A program made the position numbers and the translations under genes. From positions 1-9,929 of the forward strand of contig CAJUAW010000109.1 of the NCBI GenBank assembly GCA_910584605.1: DNA of 9,929 bases, given 5' to 3'. The notes beneath the pieces were generated by a model. That model searched no databases. It was not told where the DNA came from and worked only from the letters and a program-made list of their open reading frames with translations. Below are positions 1 through 6,280 of this stretch, piece by piece. The number at the start of each line of letters is the position of its first letter. Position 1 is the stretch's first letter. The DNA comes from an uncultured Oscillospiraceae bacterium. GTDB lineage: Bacteria > Bacillota_A > Clostridia > Oscillospirales > Oscillospiraceae.

Positions 1-574
1 GATGTCGGTGGGCGCGCCCTCCGTGCAGCGGGTCCTGTCGGTGGAGATGGTGTGGGTGGTCTGGGCAAACGGGACGGTCGACATGGACATGTACGTGCGG
101 CGGGAGCCGGAGTTCCCCATGCTCCCCCGGTTTGGCCTGCGGCTGTTCCTGAAGGAGGCCATGGACCAGGTGGAATACTGCGGCATGGGTCCCTGGGAGA
201 GCTACCGGGACAAGCACCGGGCCTCCTGGCACGGCCTGTTCCAGAGCCCGGTGGCCCAGCTCCACCAGGACTACCTCCGTCCCCAGGAGAACGGCAGCCA
301 CTTTGACTGCGGCTATGTGACCGTGCAGGGGGGCGGCCTGAAGCTGACCGCGGTGTCCGAGACGGCCTTTTCCTTCAACGCCTCCCTCTATACGCAGGAG
401 GAGCTGACCCAAAAGGCGCACAACTACGAGCTGGAGCTCTCGGGCAGCACGGTGCTGTGTCTGGACTATGCCCAGAACGGCATCGGCTCCAACAGCTGCG
501 GTCCGGAGCTTCTGCCCCAGTACCGTCTGGACCGGAAAGAATTCCGCTTCCGGCTCCGGCTGATCTGCGGCTGA
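1..574 (+). CDS. lacZ: Beta-galactosidase (GH2, LacZ type), C-terminal part; 5' end outside window
   Basis: This is the last ~190 residues of a GH2 beta-galactosidase, which hydrolyses terminal beta-galactosides such as lactose in the cytoplasm. The reading frame is open to the left edge (first full codon at base 2), so the gene begins upstream; the ATG at base 2 is internal. The visible part matches the C-terminal domain 5 ('beta-galactosidase small chain') of E. coli LacZ: a GMGPWESYRD segment near residue 62, PQENG near 94, FSFNASLYTQEEL near 123, and QNGIGSNSCGPEL near 158, where E. coli has its MGIGG substrate-site loop. The catalytic glutamates lie in the missing upstream part, so activity cannot be judged here. 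The stop TGA is followed within seven bases by a strong terminator, so this is the last gene of its transcript. The family call is firm; the exact substrate is not shown. Confidence 0.92.
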   Translation, partial: MSVGAPSVQRVLSVEMVWVVWANGTVDMDMYVRREPEFPMLPRFGLRLFLKEAMDQVEYCGMGPWESYRDKHRASWHGLFQSPVAQLHQDYLRPQENGSHFDCGYVTVQGGGLKLTAVSETAFSFNASLYTQEELTQKAHNYELELSGSTVLCLDYAQNGIGSNSCGPELLPQYRLDRKEFRFRLRLICG

Positions 575-580
575 CGCAAA

Positions 581-613
581 AAAAACGAGCCTCCCCCAGG
601 GAGGCTCGTTTTT
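581..613. terminator. Bidirectional intrinsic terminator between lacZ and trkH
   Basis: A perfect 15-bp inverted repeat (arms 581-595 and 599-613) with a 3-base loop CCA. The GC core is CGAGCCTCCC/GGGAGGCTCG, flanked by A5 on the left and T5 on the right. The structure therefore reads as hairpin plus U-tract on both strands. It sits between convergent genes (lacZ stop at 574, trkH stop at 628) and can end both transcripts. Confidence 0.93.
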
Positions 614-627
614 GGTTTGTCCAAGTC

Positions 628-2064
628 TTAAACCTTCCTCCAGGTGGAGGGGCTGAGCAGCACCAGGATGGGGAAGATCTCCAGACGTCCGATGATCATG
701 CACAGCGACATGACCCCCTTAGACAGGGTGGAGAAGGCGGCGAAGTTGCCGCTTGGGCCGATGGCCTCCAGGCCGGGCCCAACGTTGCTGACGCAGGTGA
801 GGGCGGCGCTGAAGGAGACGGCAAAGGAGCAGCCGTCCAGGGAGATGATGAGGGCGGCGGCGAAGATGGTGGTGACGTAAGCGCCCAGGAAGACCAGCAG
901 GGTGTGGAGGGTGGCCTCGCTCACCAGCTTGCCGTCCAGCTTGACCACCTCGACGGAGCAGGGGTGGGTGATGCGGTGGATTTCCCGGCGAATCCCCCGG
1001 AGCAGGAGCAGAACCCGGGAACACTTCATCCCGCCGCCGGTAGACCCGGCGCTGGCTCCGCAGAACATGAGCAGAATGATGATCACCTGAGAAAACTGGG
1101 GCCACAGCACGAAGTCCGCCGTGCCGAAGCCGGTGGTGGAAATGATGGCGGCCACCTGGAAGGCGGCGTAGCGCAGGCTGTCACCAATGTGATCGTAGAC
1201 GCTCAGGTTGAAAAGGGTGATGATTGCGGTCGCCCCCACCACGACGGACAGGAAGAAGCGCAGCTCGTCGCTGGCCAGGGCCTCCCGCCATTTTCTGGTG
1301 AGCAGCAGAAAGTAGACCGCAAAGTTGATGGAAAACAGCAGCATGAAGATGGTGATGATCACGTCGATGGCCACGCTGTCGTAGGCCCCCACGCTGGCGT
1401 TCCGGTTGGAAAAGCCGCCGGTGCCCGCAGTGGAGAAGGCGTGGATCAGGGAGTCGTACAGGGGCATGCCCGCGATCTTCAGGCAGACCACCTCCAGGGC
1501 GGTGAGGGCGAAATACATGGAGTAGAGAATCTTGGAGGTCTGGGACTGCTTGGGCACCAGCTTGGAGAACACCGGTCCGGGCGTCTCCGCCTGGGTGAGG
1601 TAGTGGGAGCGGATGCCCAGCTTGGGGAGGATGGCGGTGGCCAGTACCAGCACGCCCATGCCGCCCAGCCAGTGGGTGAAGGCGCGCCAGAACAGGATGC
1701 CCTTGGGCAGGGACTCGATCTCGGGCAGGATGGTGGAGCCGGTGGTGGTGAAGCCGGAGCAGGACTCAAAGATGGCGTCCATGGGGGTGGCGAACCAGCC
1801 GGAGAAGAGGAAGGGCAGCGCACCCACCAGTCCGGTGAAGATCCAGATGAGTCCCACCGCCACAAAGCCCTCCCGGGTGAAGAAGGTGTGCCGGGCGGGG
1901 AGGGCGGACAGGCCGAAGCCGGCCGCGGCCACCAGCGCGATGGCCAGCAGGAAGGGGAGGGGGTCCTCCCGGTACAGCAGGGTCACCACCAGCGGGACGG
2001 CCAGGGCGGCGGCCTCCAGCAGCAGCACCCGTCCCACCAGCTTCAAGACAAGCTTTATGTTCAT
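628..2064 (-). CDS. trkH: TrkH/KtrB-family potassium channel subunit
   Basis: Integral membrane potassium-translocating subunit of the Trk/Ktr superfamily, 478 residues, close to the usual TrkH size. All four pore-loop (filter) segments typical of the family are visible: SGFTTTGST near residues 103-111, STAGTGGFSN near 211-220, STTGFGT near 309-315 and SNVGPG near 426-431, with hydrophobic helices between them. A glycine/serine-rich stretch GASAGSTGGGMK near 336-347 matches the intramembrane gating loop of TrkH, and the C-terminus ends in a short basic stretch. A longer open frame extends upstream to about 2469, but that part overlaps trkA in another frame and is Arg/Pro-rich nonsense. The real start is the ATG at 2064-2062, which overlaps the trkA stop as ATGA, a translational-coupling arrangement. 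Its product should pair with TrkA as channel plus gating ring; both are on one mRNA. The 3' end runs into the symmetric terminator at 581-613. Confidence 0.95.
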   Translation of the reverse strand: MNIKLVLKLVGRVLLLEAAALAVPLVVTLLYREDPLPFLLAIALVAAAGFGLSALPARHTFFTREGFVAVGLIWIFTGLVGALPFLFSGWFATPMDAIFESCSGFTTTGSTILPEIESLPKGILFWRAFTHWLGGMGVLVLATAILPKLGIRSHYLTQAETPGPVFSKLVPKQSQTSKILYSMYFALTALEVVCLKIAGMPLYDSLIHAFSTAGTGGFSNRNASVGAYDSVAIDVIITIFMLLFSINFAVYFLLLTRKWREALASDELRFFLSVVVGATAIITLFNLSVYDHIGDSLRYAAFQVAAIISTTGFGTADFVLWPQFSQVIIILLMFCGASAGSTGGGMKCSRVLLLLRGIRREIHRITHPCSVEVVKLDGKLVSEATLHTLLVFLGAYVTTIFAAALIISLDGCSFAVSFSAALTCVSNVGPGLEAIGPSGNFAAFSTLSKGVMSLCMIIGRLEIFPILVLLSPSTWRKV

Positions 2065-3449
2065 GCTCCGGCCCCTCCCGTGATGGACTCGGAGCGGTAG
2101 ATGTCGTTCAGGTCCAGCACGCCGCCTCCCCGGGCGATGATGATGACCCGGTCCCCCTCCTGCAGGAAGGAGGAGCCCTCGGGAATGATGATGTTGTTCT
2201 TCCGGACGATGACGGCCAGCAGCACGCCGGGGCGAAGCTTCAGCTCCTTCAGCGGGACGCCCAGGTAACGGGTAGCCGGTCCTACGGTGAATTCCATTGC
2301 CTCCGCGCCGCCGTCCGCGATGCGGTGGAGGGAGTTCATTACGCTGCCCTGGGAGTTCTGCAGGCCGCGCACCACGTGGACGATGTTGGAGGCGGTGACA
2401 AATTTGGGGGAGATGACGCTGTCCAGGCCCAGCGAGCGGACGATGCCGGCATAGTTCTGCCGGTTGCACTTGGTGATGACCTTTTTGATCCCCTGCTGCA
2501 TGGCGTACAGGGAGATGATCAGGTTGTCCTCATCCCGGTCGGTGAGGGCCACGAAGGCGTCGCTGGCGGAGAGGTTCTCCGATTCCAGCAGCTCGGAGTC
2601 GGTGCCGTCCCCGCAGATGACGGTGACCCGGGGGAACTGCTCGCTGATCAGGCGGCACCGCTCCTCGCTGCGCTCGATGATTTTCAGGCGGATGCCCATC
2701 CGGTCCAGGGTGCTGGCCAGGTACATGGACACCTTGCCGCCCCCGATCAGAAACACCTGCTTCACCTTGGGAGCGTAGCGGCCCAGCTGCCGGAAGAACT
2801 GGTCCAGACTGTCCGGACGGCCCACCATGTACAGCTTGTCCCCCGCCTTGGGGACAAAGGAGCCGTGGGGGATGGAGACGTCCCCTCCCCGGTCCACGGC
2901 GCAGAACAGCAGCGACAGCTTTTTCACCTGGGCGGGCAGGGCGTAGAGGGGGGAGTCGATGAGAAAATCCCCCTCCTGCAGGCGGAAGCCCATCAGCTCC
3001 ACCTTGCCCCGGCAGAAGGTCTCGATGTTGGCGGCGGAGGGGAAGCGGAGCAGGCGGGAGATCTCCACAGCGGTGGAGTTCTCCGGGTTGATGGCCATGT
3101 CGATCTTCAGGTTGCGGCGCAGCTCGGCCAGGCTGGCGGTATACTCGGGATTGCGGATTCGGGCGATGGTGTATTTGGCACCCAGGTCCTTGGCGGTGAG
3201 GCAGCACACCATGTTGACCTCGTCGGCGTTGGTGGCGGCCACCAGCAGGTCGGCCTTGTCCACCACCGCCTCCCGCAGGGCGGCGGCGGATACGCCGTTG
3301 CCCCGGACCGTCATGATATCCAGCTGGTCGCCGGCCCGGCGCAGAGCCTCCTCGTCGTTGTCCACCACGGTGACGTTATGCTCCTCCTTCACCAGCTGTT
3401 CCGCCAGGGAGAAGCCCACTTTTCCACTGCCTACAATGACAATATCCAT
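2061..3449 (-). CDS. trkA: Trk potassium system regulatory subunit TrkA (two RCK modules)
   Basis: Cytosolic NAD(H)/nucleotide-binding ring protein that gates TrkH, 462 residues, the usual length for a TrkA with two tandem RCK units. The first Rossmann domain begins at residue 1 (VIVGSGKVG near 4-12, with acidic D30 ending strand 2), followed by an RCK_C domain around 140-220. The second Rossmann domain starts near 230 (VFLIGGGKVS, acidic E259), with its RCK_C domain around 385-450 (GVPLKELKLRPGVLLAVIVR). The second glycine motif ends in Ser rather than Gly, so the second site may bind ligand differently. The start chosen is the ATG at 3449, nine codons inside the longest frame, because the protein then begins directly at the Rossmann strand and GGAAAGGA lies about 11 bases upstream. 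An in-frame ATG at 3476 would sit in the arm of a terminator hairpin. The stop overlaps the trkH start by four bases. RCK_C domains of such proteins can bind c-di-AMP in other Firmicutes; that is family knowledge, not shown here. Confidence 0.95.
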   Translation of the reverse strand: MDIVIVGSGKVGFSLAEQLVKEEHNVTVVDNDEEALRRAGDQLDIMTVRGNGVSAAALREAVVDKADLLVAATNADEVNMVCCLTAKDLGAKYTIARIRNPEYTASLAELRRNLKIDMAINPENSTAVEISRLLRFPSAANIETFCRGKVELMGFRLQEGDFLIDSPLYALPAQVKKLSLLFCAVDRGGDVSIPHGSFVPKAGDKLYMVGRPDSLDQFFRQLGRYAPKVKQVFLIGGGKVSMYLASTLDRMGIRLKIIERSEERCRLISEQFPRVTVICGDGTDSELLESENLSASDAFVALTDRDEDNLIISLYAMQQGIKKVITKCNRQNYAGIVRSLGLDSVISPKFVTASNIVHVVRGLQNSQGSVMNSLHRIADGGAEAMEFTVGPATRYLGVPLKELKLRPGVLLAVIVRKNNIIIPEGSSFLQEGDRVIIIARGGGVLDLNDIYRSESITGGAGA

Positions 3450-3477
3450 AGGTTGAACGGTCCTTTCCGATTTCAAA

Positions 3478-3506
3478 TCAAAAAAGCGGCGGCGCTGCTT
3501 TTTTGA
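3478..3506. terminator. Intrinsic terminator (symmetric) between the 3507-4220 gene and trkA
   Basis: Ten-bp perfect arms TCAAAAAAGC (3478-3487) and GCTTTTTTGA (3497-3506) are extended inward by a G-T pair and two G-C pairs around a 3-base GGC loop. On the minus strand it starts directly after the stop codon of the upstream gene and ends in a run of six T. It should end that transcript or, if leaky, meter read-through into trkA, whose start is only about 30 bases further on. The A/T symmetry lets it fold on either strand, but no plus-strand gene ends here. Confidence 0.8.
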
Positions 3507-4220
3507 TCAGATTGTCCACTCTCCGTGGACGATGCCGACCAGATACCAGAGGTCTCCCTCCGCCTGAAAGACCAGCTTGAGCGAGGACCAGTCCAGGCCG
3601 TCGTTCACCGGGTCGGCGGAGGGGTAGCTGAAGTCTACAAAGCGGCAGCCGTCATAGACCTCAGTGAGGTTTTCCAGGGCGTTGCCGCCGGTCATGATAC
3701 GGTCCACCCCGATCTCCGGGACCTGGGTGTAGTCCCGGTCGTAGACGTACCGCTCAAAGTATTGGAGGATGGTCATCTGAATGGGGTCGCCCCGGCCGTC
3801 CTCAAAGCCCCAGGTGTACACGCTCTGATTTTGCGCCAGGTTTTTGATCTGGTCGGCGGTGAAGTTCAGGTCGCTGTCCGGGTCCACGGTGGAGTAGGGG
3901 GTGAAGGTCACCCCGCGGCTGGGGTGGACGTAGGCGGCCAGCGTGGTCCAGTTCTGCTGCTGAATGGCGCGGCAGACGGCGCAGGCGGAGCCCAGCAGGG
4001 GGAAGTTGTCCTCCAGGTCCAGGGTGTCTGTGCTGACGGAGGAGCTGGCAGAGCCGCTGGTCTCCGGCTGGGAGACGCCGGGCGGGGGCGTGAAGTTATT
4101 GGGCGTGCTGTTGAGCACAGCGGGCGTGTCGCCGCCGCTCAGATTAATGGGCAGCAGAATGCCCACCAGCAGCCCGATGACCAGGGACAGGATACAGGGA
4201 AAGATCAAAAAACGTTTCAA
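3507..4220 (-). CDS. Unrecognised membrane-anchored extracytoplasmic protein, TTG start
   Basis: I do not recognise a named family. The 237-residue protein begins MKRF followed by a single hydrophobic segment (about residues 4-26), an uncleaved signal anchor or signal peptide. There is no convincing lipobox: the only early cysteine, C9, lies inside the hydrophobic run. A low-complexity Ser/Thr/Pro/Gly linker follows (about 28-66), typical of a wall- or surface-exposed spacer. The remaining globular domain (about 70-237) is rich in aromatic and acidic residues. It contains a CAVC pair (C80, C83), an 'AIQQQNW..LAAYVHPSRGV.F.PY' stretch near 85-109, and a C-terminal strand ending WYLVGIVHGEW. 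That pattern is reminiscent of small extracytoplasmic alpha+beta (NTF2-like) domains of Firmicutes, which is only a guess. The start is TTG at 4220-4218, supported by AAGGAGG eight bases upstream and a strong promoter. It lies upstream of trkA, but a terminator hairpin separates them. Confidence 0.85.
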   Translation of the reverse strand: MKRFLIFPCILSLVIGLLVGILLPINLSGGDTPAVLNSTPNNFTPPPGVSQPETSGSASSSVSTDTLDLEDNFPLLGSACAVCRAIQQQNWTTLAAYVHPSRGVTFTPYSTVDPDSDLNFTADQIKNLAQNQSVYTWGFEDGRGDPIQMTILQYFERYVYDRDYTQVPEIGVDRIMTGGNALENLTEVYDGCRFVDFSYPSADPVNDGLDWSSLKLVFQAEGDLWYLVGIVHGEWTI

Positions 4221-4228
4221 GGTTGGGG

Positions 4229-4235
4229 CCTCCTT
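4229..4235 (-). promoter_or_regulatory. Ribosome binding site deciding a TTG start
   Basis: On the minus strand this reads AAGGAGG, a near-perfect Shine-Dalgarno sequence, followed by an 8-base spacer and TTG at 4220. No ATG or GTG in frame is similarly placed, so TTG is taken as the start of the membrane-anchored protein gene. Confidence 0.85.
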
Positions 4236-4236
4236 C

Positions 4237-4263
4237 AGGGGATCAACAGGCGATCAGGCGATC
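4237..4263. repeat. Three near-copies of an 8-bp unit in the 5' leader of the 3507-4220 gene
   Basis: On the plus strand AGGGGATC (4237-4244) is followed after three bases by AGGCGATC twice in direct tandem (4248-4255, 4256-4263). They lie between the -10 box and the ribosome site of the leftward gene, so they are in its transcribed leader. Function unknown; they could be a protein-binding array or chance slippage. Confidence 0.6.
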
Positions 4264-4276
4264 CTTGTACCCCTAC

Positions 4277-4305
4277 ATTATAGGCCGAAATGCGGCAAGA
4301 TGCAA
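4277..4305 (-). promoter_or_regulatory. Sigma-A-type promoter for the 3507-4220 gene
   Basis: On the minus strand TTGCAT (4305-4300) is followed by a 17-base spacer and a perfect TATAAT (4282-4277). Transcription should start near 4270, giving a leader of about 50 bases before the TTG start at 4220. Confidence 0.85.
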
Positions 4306-4438
4306 GAAGAACAAAGGCCCGGAAAAATCAACGGAAGAATTTTGTGCACTTTGCCGAAACCTGTTGGCCGCTTTGGAGAACGGCAGGAGAAATTATAATA
4401 TATGCGCCGGAAAAGGTCAAGCTGAAACACAGGGGGCC

Positions 4439-4467
4439 TTGAAAGAGGGGGGCTTTTATGGTAAAAT
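4439..4467 (+). promoter_or_regulatory. Sigma-A-type promoter for the uridine phosphorylase gene
   Basis: TTGAAA (4439-4444), a 17-base spacer and TAAAAT (4462-4467), preceded by TG one base before the -10 box (TGGTAAAAT), an extended -10 element. The predicted start near 4474 leaves a leader of about 26 bases, just enough for the ribosome site. Another AT-rich TATAAT at 4394-4399 has only a poorly spaced -35 partner (TTGGAG, 15-base gap) and is less likely. Confidence 0.8.
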
Positions 4468-4499
4468 AACACAGAATTATGATCGGGGAGGCGGTCCAT

Positions 4500-5273
4500 A
4501 TGAATGAACAGGCACGGGAGAAACAGTTTCATATTCAATGCGCCCAGGGGGAGGTGGGGGGATACTGTATCCTCCCGGGAGACCCGGGCCGGTGTGAGGC
4601 CATCGCCAGACGCTTCGACAGTCCGGTCCACGTCCAGACCAACCGGGAGTACGTCACCTGGACCGGGACCCTCCTGGGGGAGCCGGTGAGCGTGGTGTCC
4701 ACCGGCATCGGCGGCCCCTCCGCCGCCATTGCTATGGAGGAGCTGGCCAATTTAGGCGTCCACACCTTTGTCCGGGTGGGGACCTGCGGAGGGATTGATC
4801 TGTCCGTCCAGAGCGGCGACGTGGTGGTGGCCACCGGAGCGGTCCGCATGGAGGGGACCAGCCGGGAGTACGCCCCCATTGAGTGGCCCGCCGTCCCCGA
4901 TTTCGGGGTGGCCTTGGCCCTGGTGGAGGCGTGCAGGACCCTGGGCTGCTCCTGGCACGCCGGGGTGGTCCAGTGCAAGGACTCCTTCTACGGCCAGCAC
5001 TCCCCCTCCCGGATGCCGGTGAGCTATGAGCTGGAGCAGAAGTGGGAGGCGTGGAAGCGCCTGGGGGTGCTGGCCTCCGAGATGGAGTCCGCCGCCCTGT
5101 TCACCGTGGCGGCAGCCCGGAAGGTGCGGTGCGGCTCGGTGTTCCACGTCATCTGGAACCAGGAGCGGGAGGCCGCCGGCCTGGACCAGAAGGAGAGCCA
5201 CGACACCGAGGCCGCCATCACCGTTGGGGTGGAGGCGCTGAACATTTTGATCAAACAGGACCGAAGGAAGTAA
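4500..5273 (+). CDS. udp: Uridine phosphorylase
   Basis: Cytosolic nucleoside phosphorylase (NP-I family, PNP/UDP superfamily) that converts uridine and phosphate to uracil and ribose 1-phosphate in pyrimidine salvage. The product is 257 residues; E. coli Udp is 253. Visible family motifs are the phosphate-binding GDPGR (27-31), STGIGGPS (67-74), RVGTCGG (92-98) and EMES (194-197), where E. coli has its ribose-binding Glu-Met-Glu. DSFYGQHSPSRMP (161-173) lies at the base-binding loop and supplies Gln and Arg as in uridine rather than purine phosphorylases. The start is ATG at 4500: GGGAGG lies eight bases upstream, and the seven-codon longer frame from 4479 would place that ribosome site inside the gene. 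It is a single-gene unit with its own promoter and terminator. Activity on thymidine or deoxyuridine cannot be excluded from sequence. Confidence 0.92.
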   Translation: MNEQAREKQFHIQCAQGEVGGYCILPGDPGRCEAIARRFDSPVHVQTNREYVTWTGTLLGEPVSVVSTGIGGPSAAIAMEELANLGVHTFVRVGTCGGIDLSVQSGDVVVATGAVRMEGTSREYAPIEWPAVPDFGVALALVEACRTLGCSWHAGVVQCKDSFYGQHSPSRMPVSYELEQKWEAWKRLGVLASEMESAALFTVAAARKVRCGSVFHVIWNQEREAAGLDQKESHDTEAAITVGVEALNILIKQDRRK

Positions 5274-5290
5274 ACGCGGTTCGTGCAAGG

Positions 5291-5323
5291 AAAAAGCCTC
5301 CCTCAGAGAGGGAGGCTTTTTTT
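5291..5323. terminator. Bidirectional intrinsic terminator between udp and the rhomboid-like gene
   Basis: Perfect 14-bp arms (5291-5304 and 5308-5321) with core GCCTCCCTC/GAGGGAGGC, a 3-base AGA loop, A5 on the left and T7 on the right (5317-5323). The genes on either side converge. The T run overlaps the TAA stop (5324-5322) of the minus-strand gene, so the hairpin begins immediately after that stop. The GCCTCCC core resembles that of the terminator at 581-613. Confidence 0.93.
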
Positions 5324-6245
5324 ACTGCACGTGGCTGTGGTTGTTGATGTGATTGGCGCAGTAGCAGTAGTAGCCGTTGCACTTGGAGCAGTAGCGGAAC
5401 TCCATGTTGGGGTCGTCCTGGTCGGTGACGCCGCAGACGGCGCACTTATGAAGATACCCCCGCCGCTCCCGCAGCTCCTTTTGGGCCTTTTTGAAGTTGA
5501 TGGTCTGGGCGGAGGTCCGGTGCCTGACCTGAGCGCGCTTGTAGCCCAGCGTGTTGATCAGGTCCTCCCAGAAGAAGATCAGGTAGTTGAGGATGGCCAC
5601 GATGGGCATCAGGGCCCACAGCCACTGGCCGGACATCAGCGGGGAGACGATGGCGTAGCCAAAAAAGACCAGGTCAATGAGGGCCAGCCACTTCACCTTC
5701 AGCGGGATGATGCCGTACAGGTTGACCTGCATGTCGGGGTACAGGGTGGCGAAGGAGAAGAACAGGGACATGTTTACGTAGTACATGTTGGCGGTTTCCA
5801 CATAGTAGCCCAGCAGCGCCCCCGTGGCCCGGAAGGGGAAGGACAGGTAGAGGATCATGCCCGCCGCGATGTTGAACAGAACGCCCAGGCCGTAAAACAC
5901 GGTAAAGCGGGTGGACCCCCATTGGCGCTCCAGGGAGGTGCCGATCCAGTAGTAGAAAAAGGTCATGAGGGCGAACAGGAAGGTGCGCCCGAATATGGTC
6001 TGGGAGAGCATGGACTCCCCGCCCACCGGCAGGGGAGCGAAGACAAATGTAATCAGCCGCCAGATCTGTCCGCGCAGGATCAGCTCGGGGTAGAAGCTGA
6101 CAAACTGGGAGAGCATCCCCTGGGTGACCATGTCGCCCACAAAGACGATCACGTTGCCCACCGCAATATACTTGATCAGATCCGGGATGCCCAGATTGGG
6201 GTGCTTGCTGCAAAATTCGGAAATCCAGCGAGAAAGCGTTTTCAA
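5322..6245 (-). CDS. Rhomboid-fold membrane protein, probable pseudoprotease, with Cys/His zinc-finger-like tail
   Basis: A 307-residue polytopic membrane protein with a rhomboid/derlin-type core. QIWRLITFVFAP (60-71) resembles the WR loop of rhomboids and derlins, and the helix region at 88-126 (YYWIGTSLERQWGSTRF) matches the rhomboid Glu..Gly-Ser..Arg-Phe signature. Further hydrophobic helices lie around 23-40, 120-137, 155-170, 186-203 and 207-226. The protease GxSx nucleophile motif is absent: the corresponding helix reads NMSLFFS near 158-164. No histidine occurs between residues 16 and 241, so there is no Ser-His dyad. A basic linker (236-263) leads to a cytosolic tail with CxxC (268, 271), CxxC (286, 289), C294, C296, H299, H303 and H305, a plausible zinc site resembling a B-box or zinc ribbon. 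The start is TTG at 6245, supported by GGAGGAGG and a promoter. Role unknown; binding or chaperoning membrane clients is inference from derlin and iRhom analogy. Confidence 0.85.
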   Translation of the reverse strand: MKTLSRWISEFCSKHPNLGIPDLIKYIAVGNVIVFVGDMVTQGMLSQFVSFYPELILRGQIWRLITFVFAPLPVGGESMLSQTIFGRTFLFALMTFFYYWIGTSLERQWGSTRFTVFYGLGVLFNIAAGMILYLSFPFRATGALLGYYVETANMYYVNMSLFFSFATLYPDMQVNLYGIIPLKVKWLALIDLVFFGYAIVSPLMSGQWLWALMPIVAILNYLIFFWEDLINTLGYKRAQVRHRTSAQTINFKKAQKELRERRGYLHKCAVCGVTDQDDPNMEFRYCSKCNGYYCYCANHINNHSHVQ

Positions 6246-6252
6246 GGCAAAA

Positions 6253-6261
6253 TCCTCCTCC
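6253..6261 (-). promoter_or_regulatory. Ribosome binding site deciding a TTG start
   Basis: The minus strand reads GGAGGAGGA here. Its nearest GGAGG is eight bases before TTG at 6245, and no in-frame ATG is close by. The start of the rhomboid-like gene is therefore taken as TTG. Confidence 0.8.
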
Positions 6262-6280
6262 GGTTCAATTCGTAACCTTC

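Noticed and set aside
457..2100. Long plus-strand open frame opposite trkH
   Set aside because: It is Gly/Gln/Glu/Asp/His-rich without any fold-like pattern and lies antisense to a clear TrkH. High GC content suppresses stops in this frame.
2065..2469. Upstream extension of the trkH reading frame
   Set aside because: It overlaps trkA in another frame, is Arg/Pro/His-rich, and TrkH homology begins at the ATG at 2064 with an ATGA overlap.
2325..3506. Long plus-strand open frame opposite trkA
   Set aside because: Composition is that of an antisense shadow (Val/Gly/His/Gln repeats), and trkA is unambiguous on the other strand.
3525..4283. Plus-strand open frame opposite the surface-protein gene
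   Set aside because: Shadow composition. The minus frame has the ribosome site, promoter, signal anchor and terminator.
4391..4404. TATAAT at 4394-4399 as a promoter
   Set aside because: The nearest -35-like hexamer (TTGGAG) is 15 bases away, and a better extended -10 promoter lies closer to udp.
4223..4507. Small plus-strand frame (94 residues) in the divergent promoter region
   Set aside because: It begins inside the opposite gene's ribosome site, has no ribosome site of its own, and runs over both promoters into the udp start.
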